This document shows, piece after piece, positions 1 to 10,063 of a stretch of 64,000 bases of DNA. Each line of letters starts with the position of its first letter. Within the stretch, counting starts at the first letter, position 1. This DNA comes from Fluviicola sp. XM-24bin1 (GTDB taxonomy: Bacteria; Bacteroidota; Bacteroidia; Flavobacteriales_D; Crocinitomicaceae): contig QCWI01000004.1 of NCBI GenBank assembly GCA_003149635.1, positions 230,500 to 294,499 on the forward strand. Reading direction: 5' to 3'. The notes below the pieces were generated by a model. The model was given only the letters and a program-made list of their open reading frames with translations, had not been told where the DNA came from and ran no database searches. The position numbers were made by a program, and so were the translations under genes.

Positions 1-195
1 CGATGGGAAATACTGGGAGAATCGAAGGTAGAATAAAAACGAAATCCGTTTAAAATTCAACGCTATCGACGGATTCAGCGCACAACTACAATTCATACCT
101 CTATTCAAAATGAATTTGATGTTAACTAGAAATAACATTCGATTAACTCGCTCTTAATTCTCAAATTACTTTGCTCTCGTAATCTTGTATGTAAG

Positions 196-396
196 ATGGA
201 AACTACGCAAATCATACTTCCAGAGACACGATTAAACGACCCCAAGGTTTACATCGATTTGGGCAACGAAGCCGGAAAGACAGGAAACATGGAAGCTTCT
301 GTGAAATGGTACATGAAAGGTTTGACGCTCGCCAAAGAAATCCGAGACACTCAAAGCATCAACAAACTCTCTGCGCTGATTGCTCTTTCTTTATAA
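196..396 (+). CDS. small TPR-like protein
   Basis: 66-aa ORF; one TPR-like helix pair (IDLGNEAGKTGNMEASVKWYMKGLTLAKEI). Confidence 0.5.
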   Translation: METTQIILPETRLNDPKVYIDLGNEAGKTGNMEASVKWYMKGLTLAKEIRDTQSINKLSALIALSL

Positions 397-399
397 GAA

Positions 400-732
400 T
401 CATTCATTGATCCCATCCGTGATCAACTGATATTTAAAATGGAACGTTCCTGATTTATCCTGCTCCCAACCATCCTCAATGGCTGCAAGAATCATTTTTC
501 GAATCACACCAGGGGTAACTGCCGTTTGGTTTGATTTCACCCAATTATCCGGTCGGTAAATTCCCTTGTTAACAATAAGAACGCTTCTAGCGTCTTCATC
601 CATCGATTCAATCGCTACGGTCATTGTCGACCAAGCCAAACCTTGATCATAAGTTGGTTTCTTACGAATCAACCAGCGGTAATTGCCCGTTTCAATTTCA
701 ATGGTGCGTGAACCTTTTTTCGGCAAGCTCAT
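400..732 (-). CDS. hypothetical protein
   Basis: 110-aa ORF with plausible composition; no family recognised. Confidence 0.6.
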   Translation of the reverse strand: MSLPKKGSRTIEIETGNYRWLIRKKPTYDQGLAWSTMTVAIESMDEDARSVLIVNKGIYRPDNWVKSNQTAVTPGVIRKMILAAIEDGWEQDKSGTFHFKYQLITDGINE

Positions 733-740
733 AATTGACA

Positions 741-826
741 GAAATTATTGGGTCGAACAAGTTCGACCCTTGTGCACTTATCTGGTGCAATTTTCCTTGT
801 GCTCTTGGCGCCTTTGTGGTCGCCCC
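741..826. repeat. palindromic dispersed repeat, family 1, partial copy A
   Basis: Perfect hairpin GGGTCGAAC-AA-GTTCGACCC (750-769), then TTGTGCACTT-N15-CCTTGTGCTCTTGGCGCCTTTGTGGT; same layout as 39557-39630. Confidence 0.6.
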
Positions 827-827
827 T

Positions 828-2954
828 TTACTTATTGTGCTCCATCACGTACTCCAACACTTTGCGCATCAAATGATCGCGATCTTTCCCACGAACGTTG
901 TGCGGGTGCATTGGATAAGGGAAGAAATCCATTTGAATTTCCGCTTTGATAAAGGTCTGAACCAAAGAAAGACTGTGCTGCATTACCACCACATCATCCA
1001 CTGTACCGTGAATCAATAGCAAATCGCCTTCCAGGTTCTCCGCATGCGTAAACAATGATGCTTGCTCGTAACCTTCGGGGTTTTGCTCCGGTTGATCCAT
1101 GTAACGTTCGCCGTACATTACTTCGTAATATTTCCAATCTGTCACCGGGCCTCCGGCTACACCCACATTGAAAGTTCCCGGCTGGCGCAACATTAACGAT
1201 GTCGTCATGAAACCACCAAAAGACCAACCATGCACCGCCAAACGATTGGCATCAACATATGGCAGTGACTTCAGATATTCCACTCCTGTCATTTGATCTT
1301 CAATCTCCACAGTTCCCAATTGACGGTGAATTTGCGATTCAAAGGCTTTACCACGATTTGCAGAACCGCGATTGTCAACTGTGAAGATGATGTATCCTTG
1401 CTCTGCCATCCACAACATCCAACCAGAAGCTCCTGCACCCCAAGAATCGGTAATCATTTGGGCATGTGGCCCACCATAAACGTACACCAAAACTGGATAC
1501 TTTTTACTTGGATCAAAATCGCTTGGTTTGATCATACGGGTGTACAATTTCGATCCATCCTTACCTTCAATAGTGCTAATTTCAATGGTTCCGACTTTGT
1601 ATACCTCCAATTTGTTATCGGCTTCCAATTTCTTGGTAACGATTTTACCCCGTCCGTCTAAAATCCAGTGGTTATTTGCGTACCCCAAAGAATGACTTGA
1701 GAAGTTATCGTGGAAGTATTTTCCATTTGGCGCAACATCCACGCTATGCATTCCTTTCGCACGTGTGATGATTTTCACTTTTCCTTTCAAATCCACTGAA
1801 TACACATGCGATTCAATCGCTTTCTCTCCAGTAGTTTGATAGTAAATACGGCCCGCAACGTAATCAATGATGTTGTTTACCACAAAATCATGATCCGTTA
1901 ACTTTTTAATCAAAGTCCCTTCAAAATCGTAGTAGTACAAGTTGTTAAATCCGTCTTTTTCGGAAATCCAAACGAAGTTGTACGAATCGTCTTCTGGGAA
2001 AAATGCTGGATGTTCTGGCTCTACCCAAGTATCGCTTTTCTCTTCCAACAATGTTTTTACAAAGTTTCCAGTAGCCGCATCGTACACATTCAACCACATG
2101 TGATCTTGATCTCGGTTCACTTCTGCTACCAATACGTATTTGCTATCTGGTGTCCATGAAACATTGGTCAAATAGTTTTCCTCGCCATTTTTCGCTTCGA
2201 AATACACCAACTTACGAGACGCCAAATTGTAAATTCCAACGCGTGCTTTCTCTGAACCTTGACCTGCCATCGGATACTTGATTTTTCGCAAGGTTCCCGG
2301 AGTTGTTGAGTTATCCAAAAGTGGATAATCTGCTACATTGCTTTCATCTTTCTGATAAAATGCCAAGTGTGATCCATTTGGTGACCAAAAGAATCCTTGG
2401 GTAATTCCAAATTCGCTTCGTGCAATCGCTTGTCCAGAAACGATATTTGGATCATCAATCTCGGTAACCAAGTATTCAGTTCCGTCTGCCCCTACTATGC
2501 GAACATTGTTATCAAGAGTATAAGCGACATGTCCAGCAGATTCGCTTTGACTCGGGTTCTCAGCATCTTTTGGCAATTCCACCAAAACCTTCGCAGTCTT
2601 GTTGCTCACATCAAACTCCACGTACTTTCCACCCTGGCTTAACCAGAACTTGGAAGCATCTTTCCATTGCACCCCATACATATGACGGAATTGAACTCCA
2701 GCAATTTTATTGAAGTCCGAAAGCGTAACCAAGGTCTCTAAATCGTCTTTTGTAGCCAATCCTTTCTGAATGGACTGGTAATCTGCAGCCAATTGTGTGT
2801 AACTCTTTGAATCCATCATCCATTGGAAATCCAAAATAGACTCAGGCAACAAAGCGCGGTATCCAGATGTAGATTGCTCCAACGTTAATTCTGTCTGAGC
2901 GATCCCTTGAAGGCTAATGACAAGGACTACAAATCCTAATAAAATCTTTTTCAT
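828..2954 (-). CDS. S9 family peptidase (dipeptidyl peptidase IV-like)
   Basis: Signal peptide MKKILLGFVVLVISLQGIAQ; DPPIV propeller; GWSFGGF nucleophile motif; C-terminal Asp/His motifs. Start moved to internal Met. Confidence 0.92.
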   Translation of the reverse strand: MKKILLGFVVLVISLQGIAQTELTLEQSTSGYRALLPESILDFQWMMDSKSYTQLAADYQSIQKGLATKDDLETLVTLSDFNKIAGVQFRHMYGVQWKDASKFWLSQGGKYVEFDVSNKTAKVLVELPKDAENPSQSESAGHVAYTLDNNVRIVGADGTEYLVTEIDDPNIVSGQAIARSEFGITQGFFWSPNGSHLAFYQKDESNVADYPLLDNSTTPGTLRKIKYPMAGQGSEKARVGIYNLASRKLVYFEAKNGEENYLTNVSWTPDSKYVLVAEVNRDQDHMWLNVYDAATGNFVKTLLEEKSDTWVEPEHPAFFPEDDSYNFVWISEKDGFNNLYYYDFEGTLIKKLTDHDFVVNNIIDYVAGRIYYQTTGEKAIESHVYSVDLKGKVKIITRAKGMHSVDVAPNGKYFHDNFSSHSLGYANNHWILDGRGKIVTKKLEADNKLEVYKVGTIEISTIEGKDGSKLYTRMIKPSDFDPSKKYPVLVYVYGGPHAQMITDSWGAGASGWMLWMAEQGYIIFTVDNRGSANRGKAFESQIHRQLGTVEIEDQMTGVEYLKSLPYVDANRLAVHGWSFGGFMTTSLMLRQPGTFNVGVAGGPVTDWKYYEVMYGERYMDQPEQNPEGYEQASLFTHAENLEGDLLLIHGTVDDVVVMQHSLSLVQTFIKAEIQMDFFPYPMHPHNVRGKDRDHLMRKVLEYVMEHNK

Positions 2955-3086
2955 GTACGGTAATTTGCGAGTTTCTTTGCTCCGATATCGAAGCGCACCC
3001 AAATATAACGATCCTTTATCAGGATTTAAGAAAGATTGGATAAGCGGTTCTCAAAAATCGGCTACCTTTACCCGAAATATTTCATC

Positions 3087-3566
3087 ATGAAGCAAGTAAG
3101 CATTAATAGTATCGAAAAGGCCATTGATAAAATCGACAATCTGGATGATGAAGGATTGGGACGCATTTCTGAAACCTATGCGCTTGCTCAACAGACTTTG
3201 TTGGGATACATTATGTCCGCATCGGTTGAATACAAAAATGAGCAACTGGAAGGACTCTTGATTTACTACTATTGCCTGATCTCGGAGGCATTCACGCAAG
3301 AGCAAGTAACTTTGAATCAAATTTCAGAGGATGATATTGACGCCTTCGAACAGCCGTTTTTCGAAATGCTGGATGAATACTTCGACAAAGAAGACGAGGA
3401 CATCATCCATGGATTTACCGAACAATCGGAATTGGTTCGCTTCATGATGATGGAAATTACCACCAAAGATGAAGACGGTACTTCTCTTGACGACGATACT
3501 GCCACGCAACTTTTCATTGTAACGGCAGCCATGATCACTTTAATGTCTCGCGCAATTCAGGCATGA
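3087..3566 (+). CDS. hypothetical protein
   Basis: ORF 3036-3566 with likely start MKQVSINSIEK; overlaps next CDS by 4 nt. Confidence 0.6.
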   Translation: MKQVSINSIEKAIDKIDNLDDEGLGRISETYALAQQTLLGYIMSASVEYKNEQLEGLLIYYYCLISEAFTQEQVTLNQISEDDIDAFEQPFFEMLDEYFDKEDEDIIHGFTEQSELVRFMMMEITTKDEDGTSLDDDTATQLFIVTAAMITLMSRAIQA

Positions 3567-3970
3567 AAACTCCCAAAGAAATCGTCAACCTTATGATGGA
3601 AGGCGATGCTTTTAGTCGCTGGTTAGGAATTTCGGTTGATAAATTGGACAAAGGACATTGTACGCTGTCTTGTACTGTAAGAGCAGAAATGTTGAATGGG
3701 CATCACATTGCACACGGCGGGATTTCTTACTCACTTTCGGACTCGGCTTTGGCTTTCGCATCGAACAGCTACGGAAACAAATGTGTAAGTATAGAGACTT
3801 CAATTTCCCATTTGCTTCCAGTAAAAGAAGGAGATATTTTAACAGCATTTTGTGATGAAATCCACCGAGGAAAGACTGTAGCCATATACACCGTCAATAT
3901 TTTTAATCAGCGCGAAGAGAAAATTTCCATGTTTAAAGGAACGGTGAACATCTCCCGAGAAATTTGGTAA
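3563..3970 (+). CDS. PaaI-family hotdog-fold thioesterase
   Basis: 135 aa; LNGHHIAHGGISYSLSDSALAFASN hotdog motif. Confidence 0.85.
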   Translation: MKTPKEIVNLMMEGDAFSRWLGISVDKLDKGHCTLSCTVRAEMLNGHHIAHGGISYSLSDSALAFASNSYGNKCVSIETSISHLLPVKEGDILTAFCDEIHRGKTVAIYTVNIFNQREEKISMFKGTVNISREIW

Positions 3971-3978
3971 ATTGGGAC

Positions 3979-4467
3979 ATGCGTCTTGCATTGACGATAT
4001 GCTCCATTCTGATCGGAAGTTTCATTGCTTCGGCTCAACCCAATTCAAAGCTTACTCTTGAAACTGAGTTATTCTCTATCGAATTTCCCGATCTCCCTGA
4101 ATTCGATCATGACACATTAGACAGTAAGGACACCCTCATAAGTTATAGTCATACAGTTGATCACGACAGCATCACCTATTCTATTGTCCATCGAAATCGC
4201 ACCGAGGTTGACAACAAAACAGAAACTTTCGATGCTGAAATCGATTGGTTAGGCTATTGGACGCTCGCAGACATCTCGGATAAAACAAAAAGCAAGCTAA
4301 ATGGATTTCCAACATTGCGATTTACAGCGACAACTTCGGTTGAAACTATATACTTTTATTACGTGCTTACTGACACTTACTTCATTCGCGTTGGAGCGAG
4401 TGTAGAAAGTGTCAATCTTACCTCAAAGGCATTGGCTTTTATCGATAGCTTCAGCCTTTGCGATTAG
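3979..4467 (+). CDS. hypothetical exported protein
   Basis: ORF 3964-4467; likely start MRLALTICSILIGSFIASAQ (signal peptide). Confidence 0.55.
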   Translation: MRLALTICSILIGSFIASAQPNSKLTLETELFSIEFPDLPEFDHDTLDSKDTLISYSHTVDHDSITYSIVHRNRTEVDNKTETFDAEIDWLGYWTLADISDKTKSKLNGFPTLRFTATTSVETIYFYYVLTDTYFIRVGASVESVNLTSKALAFIDSFSLCD

Positions 4468-4574
4468 TAGAGGTTAAAGATTCTTAAAAATTATTCACGC
4501 ATAATACATTCCTCAGTAAAATTACTGTGACCGCATAGAAATTATTCTTAGCTTTAAGGACTTTAAATGATGCT

Positions 4575-5024
4575 ATGAGTAAAAAGAAAGAACGCGCGTA
4601 CATGGTTGACTTTGTTCTACGTCATCTGTGGCACAAGACTTCCCGCATGTATAACCAGAAGGCCAACGATTACGGAGTAAGTATCTCCGTCGGTTTCATC
4701 ATGCTAAATATAGATAAAGAAGGTACACCAAGTACACAATTGGGGCCGAAAATGGGTATGGAACCTACCAGCCTTTCCAGAACATTGAAAACAATGGAAG
4801 AAAAAGGGTGGATTCGTCGTGAAGTCGATAAGAATGATAAACGTAAGGTTTTGATCTTCTTAACCGACGAAGGAATAGAGAAACGACGTATTGCCAAAGA
4901 TGTAGTACTAAGTTTCAATGATCGGATTATCGATTCTATTCCGAAAGGGAAGTTGAACACGTTTTTCGAAGTGGCCGAACGCATAGACATGGCCCTAGAT
5001 AGAGAATTGAGTAATTTTTCATAA
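4575..5024 (+). CDS. MarR family transcriptional regulator
   Basis: wHTH: GMEPTSLSRTLKTMEEKGWIRREVDKNDKRKVLIFLTDEG. Confidence 0.88.
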   Translation: MSKKKERAYMVDFVLRHLWHKTSRMYNQKANDYGVSISVGFIMLNIDKEGTPSTQLGPKMGMEPTSLSRTLKTMEEKGWIRREVDKNDKRKVLIFLTDEGIEKRRIAKDVVLSFNDRIIDSIPKGKLNTFFEVAERIDMALDRELSNFS

Positions 5025-5025
5025 T

Positions 5026-7431
5026 ATGAACAGACACATTCGTAAAGTCGCAATTTTAGGTTCCGGTGTCATGGGATCGCGAATTGCTTGTCACTTTGCC
5101 AATATTGGTTGCGAGGTCGTTTTGCTGGACATCGTTCCGCGAGAATTGAATGAAGCCGAACAGAAAAAAGGAATCAGCGCAGATTCGAAAACGCACCGAA
5201 ACAGAATTGTAAACGACGCATTACAATTCGCCTTAAAATCTAATCCATCTCCGATTTACCGAAAGTCGTTTGCTTCGCGAATTCAGACGGGCAACTTCGA
5301 TGATGATATGGCCTTGATCGCCGATTGCGATTGGATCATTGAGGTGGTTATCGAACGACTTGATATCAAACAACAAGTTTTCGAAAATGTAGAAAAGCAC
5401 CGCAAACCGGGAACGCTGATCACAACGAATACTTCTGGAATTCCAATTCACATGATGCTCAAAGGCAGAAGTGAAGACTTCCACAAGCATTTCTGTGGAA
5501 CCCATTTCTTCAATCCGCCGCGTTATTTGCAGTTGTTGGAAATCATTCCAACTCCGAAAACCGATCCAGAAATCGTTGATTTCTTAATGGATTACGGACA
5601 GCGCATGCTTGGAAAGAAGACCGTTTTGTGTAAGGACACTCCAGCATTTATTGCGAACCGGGTAGGTGTTTATGCGATCATGTCTTTATTCCATGCCGTT
5701 CAGGAAATGGGACTTTCCGTGGAAGAAGTAGACAAATTAACGGGACCTGTAATGGGACGACCTAAATCAGCGACTTTCCGCACGTGTGATGTCGTTGGCT
5801 TGGACACCTTGGTTCACGTTGCAAATGGATTGAAAGAAAACTGTCCTGACGACGAAGAAAAAGATCTCTTCGAGCTTCCAGAATACATCTCCAAAATGGT
5901 AGAAAACAATTGGCTAGGATCTAAATCCGGTCAAGGATTCTATAAGAAAGTGAAGGATGAAAACGGTAAAAGCAACATCCTAGTTTTGGATTTGGAATCG
6001 TTGGAATATCGTGAGAAGACGAAAGTGAAATTCCCGACTTTGGAAATGACCAAGCCGATTGAAGACCTCAAGCAACGTACAAAAATGTTGTTCATGGGGA
6101 TGGATAAGGCAGGTGAATTCTATCGTAAAGTGTTCGGTGGTTTGTTCGCTTATGTCGCGAACCGCATTCCTGAAATCTCAGACGATCTATATAAAGTCGA
6201 TGATGCTTTGAAAGCAGGATTCGGCTGGGAACTAGGGCCATTTGAAACTTGGGACTTAATTGGATTGGCCAAAGGAATTGAATTGGCTGAAAAAGAAGGT
6301 AAGACGATTCCAGCTTGGATTACAGAAATGAAAGATGCTGGCGTTTCGAGTTTCTACAAATTCGAAGACGGTCAGCAATTGTACTACGATGTTGAAAGCA
6401 AAGGATACAAAACCGTTCCAGGGTCTGAAGATCGCGTGTCATTGGAAGCGCTTCGAGAAGGAAACACCCTTTGGAAAAACGAAGACACTACCATCGTCGA
6501 CATGGGGGATGGCGTCTTGAATTTAGAGTTCCACACGAAAATGAACACTATTGGAGGCGGCGTAATCCAAGGAATCAATAAAGCAATCGATCTTGCAGAA
6601 GAGTCCCATAAAGGATTGGTCATCTCTAACAATGGACAAAACTTCTCAGCGGGAGCCAACGTCGGAATGATTTTCATGATGGCGGTCGAACAAGACTTCG
6701 ATGAATTGAATTTCGCCGTAAAAACCTTCCAGGATACAATGATGCGCGTGCGCTACTCGAACATTCCAGTAATCGTTGCACCGCACAATTTAGCCCTCGG
6801 GGGAGGATGTGAATTGGCCCTGCATGCTGACAAAGTGGTTGCTCACGCCGAGCTATATATGGGATTGGTAGAATTCGGCGTAGGACTTATCCCAGGAGGC
6901 GGTGGAACAAAAGAATTTGCCAAACGATTGTCAGACGAGCTCCACAGCGGGGATATTAAAATCAATCGTATGCGTGATCGCTTCTTAACGATTGGACAGG
7001 CAAAAGTTGCTACTTCAGCTTACGAAGCATTCGATTTAGGATACCTCCGCGAAGGAACAGATGAAGTGGTCGTAAGCCGCGAATTGCAATTGACCCGAGC
7101 GAAAGCCGCTTGTTTGGAACTAGCAGACAAAGGCTACGTAAGTCCGAAGCGCGAGAAAAACGTAACTGTGATGGGGCAAGAAGGTCTAGGAATCGTTTAC
7201 GTTGGAGCTAACTCTATGTTGTCCGGTAATTACATGTCGGAACACGATCGTGTGATCTCTGAAAAACTTGGCTTTGTCCTTTGTGGTGGCGATCTATCCG
7301 AAAACACCGTTGTATCAGAACAATACCTCCTTGATTTGGAGCGAAAGGCATTCTTGGAATTATGTCGTGAACGCAAAACATTGGAGCGTTTGGAGAGCAT
7401 TATAAAGACGGGAAAAGTGTTGAGAAACTAG
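5026..7431 (+). CDS. 3-hydroxyacyl-CoA dehydrogenase / enoyl-CoA hydratase multifunctional protein
   Basis: Rossmann AILGSGVMGSRIACHFAN plus C-terminal crotonase domain (SAGANVGMIF; ALGGGCELALHAD); 801 aa. Confidence 0.92.
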   Translation: MNRHIRKVAILGSGVMGSRIACHFANIGCEVVLLDIVPRELNEAEQKKGISADSKTHRNRIVNDALQFALKSNPSPIYRKSFASRIQTGNFDDDMALIADCDWIIEVVIERLDIKQQVFENVEKHRKPGTLITTNTSGIPIHMMLKGRSEDFHKHFCGTHFFNPPRYLQLLEIIPTPKTDPEIVDFLMDYGQRMLGKKTVLCKDTPAFIANRVGVYAIMSLFHAVQEMGLSVEEVDKLTGPVMGRPKSATFRTCDVVGLDTLVHVANGLKENCPDDEEKDLFELPEYISKMVENNWLGSKSGQGFYKKVKDENGKSNILVLDLESLEYREKTKVKFPTLEMTKPIEDLKQRTKMLFMGMDKAGEFYRKVFGGLFAYVANRIPEISDDLYKVDDALKAGFGWELGPFETWDLIGLAKGIELAEKEGKTIPAWITEMKDAGVSSFYKFEDGQQLYYDVESKGYKTVPGSEDRVSLEALREGNTLWKNEDTTIVDMGDGVLNLEFHTKMNTIGGGVIQGINKAIDLAEESHKGLVISNNGQNFSAGANVGMIFMMAVEQDFDELNFAVKTFQDTMMRVRYSNIPVIVAPHNLALGGGCELALHADKVVAHAELYMGLVEFGVGLIPGGGGTKEFAKRLSDELHSGDIKINRMRDRFLTIGQAKVATSAYEAFDLGYLREGTDEVVVSRELQLTRAKAACLELADKGYVSPKREKNVTVMGQEGLGIVYVGANSMLSGNYMSEHDRVISEKLGFVLCGGDLSENTVVSEQYLLDLERKAFLELCRERKTLERLESIIKTGKVLRN

Positions 7432-7441
7432 ATATTGATTA

Positions 7442-7495
7442 GCGGAAAGCTAAAAGCACAAGGTAGAAAGAGTCCTTCTGCTTTTTGCCTTTCGC
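7442..7495. repeat. palindromic repeat, family 3, copy 1
   Basis: GCGGAAAGCTAAAAGCA (7442-7458) imperfectly complementary to TGCTTTTTGCCTTTCGC (7479-7495). Confidence 0.55.
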
Positions 7496-7515
7496 CTTCA
7501 ACAAAATTATAAAGT

Positions 7516-8691
7516 ATGAATAGAGCTTATATAGTAACCGGATATCGTACAGCGGTTGGAAAAGCCAACAAAGGCGGACTCCGTTTTTACCGTCCGGACG
7601 ATCTGGCAGCGGATGTCGTGAAACACATTATGAAGGAAATTCCACAGTTGGACAAAGAACGTGTGGATGACGTAATTGTCGGAAACGCCACTCCGGAAGC
7701 CGAACAAGGATTGAACGTCGGTCGAATGATCTCTCTCATGGGATTGGATACCGTGAAAGTTCCTGGAATGACGGTGAATCGTTACTGTTCTTCAGGATTA
7801 GAAACCATTGCAATTGCAACGGCTAAAATCGAAGCGGGAATGGCCGACTGTATTTTGGCAGGAGGCGTAGAATCCATGTCGACGATGGCAATGGGTGGAT
7901 GGCGAATTGTCCCGAACCCTGAAGTAGGAAAGAACAATCCGAACTGGTATTGGGGAATGGGATTAACAGCCGAGGCTGTCGCCAAAGAATTCGGAGTATC
8001 CCGCGAAGATCAAGATGCATTTGCGGCGAAATCGCATGAAAAAGCGATTGCTGCAATCAAATCAGGACGATTCAAAGACGACATCGTCCCTATCGAAGTA
8101 AAACACATCTTCTTGGATGAAAATGAGAAGCGTCAAGAAAAAATCAATATCGTTGATACCGATGAAGGCCCAAGAGCAAGTTCACCGGAAGGATTAGCAC
8201 GATTGCGCCCTGTGTTTGCAGCGGACGGATCCGTTACAGCCGGAAACTCTTCGCAGACCTCCGATGGAGCAGCATTCTGCCTTGTAATGTCGGAGAAAAT
8301 GGTCAAAGAACTGGGATTGGAACCAGTTGCTCGATTGGCATCGTACAGCGTTGTTGGCGTGGAGCCTAGAATCATGGGAATCGGCCCTGTAGACGCCATT
8401 CCGAAAGCGCTAAAAGCAGCAGGACGCAGTATGAACGATATCAACCTTTTCGAATTGAATGAAGCATTTGCTTCTCAATCTTTGGCTGTTATCCGAAAAG
8501 CAGAATTAAATCCTGACATCGTAAACGTGAATGGAGGTGCGATTTCTTTGGGACATCCATTAGGCTGTACCGGTGCAAAATTGACTGTTCAAATCATGAA
8601 CGAACTCAAGAAGCGTAACGAGAAATACGGCGTTGTCACCATGTGCGTTGGTACAGGACAAGGTGCTGCCGGAGTCATTGAAATGATCTAA
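7516..8691 (+). CDS. fadA: acetyl-CoA C-acyltransferase (thiolase)
   Basis: 391 aa; NRYCSSGLETIA, NVNGGAISLGHPLGCTGAK, CVGTGQG motifs. Confidence 0.93.
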   Translation: MNRAYIVTGYRTAVGKANKGGLRFYRPDDLAADVVKHIMKEIPQLDKERVDDVIVGNATPEAEQGLNVGRMISLMGLDTVKVPGMTVNRYCSSGLETIAIATAKIEAGMADCILAGGVESMSTMAMGGWRIVPNPEVGKNNPNWYWGMGLTAEAVAKEFGVSREDQDAFAAKSHEKAIAAIKSGRFKDDIVPIEVKHIFLDENEKRQEKINIVDTDEGPRASSPEGLARLRPVFAADGSVTAGNSSQTSDGAAFCLVMSEKMVKELGLEPVARLASYSVVGVEPRIMGIGPVDAIPKALKAAGRSMNDINLFELNEAFASQSLAVIRKAELNPDIVNVNGGAISLGHPLGCTGAKLTVQIMNELKKRNEKYGVVTMCVGTGQGAAGVIEMI

Positions 8692-9987
8692 ATGAACTCC
8701 AAGGAACTCCTGATAAATAGCGGTCACAAGGAATTGTTACCGCTTCAGGAAGCGACAATCGATGCCTTCCAAAAGCATCCACATGTTCAATTATTAGCGC
8801 AAACAGGATCTGGAAAAACTCTCGCTTTTTTATTGAGCGCTGTTCAACTATTAGACAGTTCCAAGAAAGGGGTGCAGATGGTCATCCTCTCTCCTACCCG
8901 AGAATTGGCGCTGCAAACGGCGGATGTGTTCAAATCTCTGAAATCGAATATTTCCTACACAACTTGTTATGGAGGACACGCTGTTAAAACGGAGAAAAAC
9001 GAACTAAGCGCGAACCCGAGTGTGATTATTGCGTCGCCCGGACGATTACTGGATCACCTTCAAAGAAAACACACCCGAATAGATTGGTGTTCCATCGTTA
9101 TTATTGACGAATTCGATAAATGCTTAGAGTTCGGTTTCGAAAAGGAAATGGAAGCGATTCGAAAGTATCTTCCTTCTGAAATCAAATCTTTATTCGTTTC
9201 TGCCACGCAAATCGATTATGTTCCGAAAGCTTGGAAAACTTCAACGACCCACGAGCTTAATTTTCAATCCACGGAAAAGCCAGCAGGACTTAAACTTTGG
9301 AAAGTTAATTGCCAAGATCTTTTTGAAGGATTGACGCAAAGTTTGATGCATTTTCAACATGAGTCTTCGGTGGTGTTCTGCAATTATCGGGAAGTAGTCG
9401 ACAATGTTACCAATCGCTTAAAAGAACAAGGAATTGCTTGTGTCGCTTATCACGGAGGGATGGATCAACCCCAACGAGAATTGGCATTGATCAAGTTTCG
9501 AAATGGGAGTGTACAAACATTGATTTGCACGGACTTAGGCTCCAGAGGATTGGATATAGACGGTGTTTCGCACATCGTTCATTACCAATTCCCAGATAGC
9601 GAAGCTGTATTCATCCATCGAAACGGACGGACAGCAAGAGCACAAACCGAAGGAAATGCATACATCTTATACCATTCGAACCAAGATCTTCCGGACTATC
9701 TTACTTTGCCCGAAACAGAATTCAAACCAAAAGTCCGTAATGCAACACCACCCCAATGGGTCACCTTGTTTTTCGGAGCAGGAAAAAAAGACAAATTACG
9801 AAAGTTGGATATAGTGGGCTTCCTATCGCAGCAAGGAAAGCTGAAACCGGACGAAATTGGAAAAATTGATCTACTGGATCATATAGCGTATGCCGCCATC
9901 AAACGAAGCAAATTAAAGTCGACATTAAATAACATTCACCAAAAACGAATCAAGGGCAAGAGATTTGTAATAAAAAAAGCTAAATAA
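8692..9987 (+). CDS. DEAD/DEAH-box RNA helicase
   Basis: AQTGSGKT, PTRELALQ, SPGRLLDH, DEFDK, SAT, HRNGRTAR motifs; begins directly after the fadA stop. Confidence 0.92.
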   Translation: MNSKELLINSGHKELLPLQEATIDAFQKHPHVQLLAQTGSGKTLAFLLSAVQLLDSSKKGVQMVILSPTRELALQTADVFKSLKSNISYTTCYGGHAVKTEKNELSANPSVIIASPGRLLDHLQRKHTRIDWCSIVIIDEFDKCLEFGFEKEMEAIRKYLPSEIKSLFVSATQIDYVPKAWKTSTTHELNFQSTEKPAGLKLWKVNCQDLFEGLTQSLMHFQHESSVVFCNYREVVDNVTNRLKEQGIACVAYHGGMDQPQRELALIKFRNGSVQTLICTDLGSRGLDIDGVSHIVHYQFPDSEAVFIHRNGRTARAQTEGNAYILYHSNQDLPDYLTLPETEFKPKVRNATPPQWVTLFFGAGKKDKLRKLDIVGFLSQQGKLKPDEIGKIDLLDHIAYAAIKRSKLKSTLNNIHQKRIKGKRFVIKKAK

Positions 9988-10063
9988 CGTAAAAATATAG
10001 CTATGCATGCATAATGCAATGCCAAGTTTTATTATTTTAGTAGAACGCTAATTTATTGAAGAT

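Noticed and set aside
1-195. Possible 3' end of an upstream gene at the left edge
   Set aside because: Only ~11 in-frame codons before TAA at 34-36; too little to support a call
683-1019. Two overlapping + strand ORFs (88 and 94 aa) at the end of the S9 peptidase
   Set aside because: They run through the palindromic repeat copy A and antisense to the peptidase; composition not protein-like
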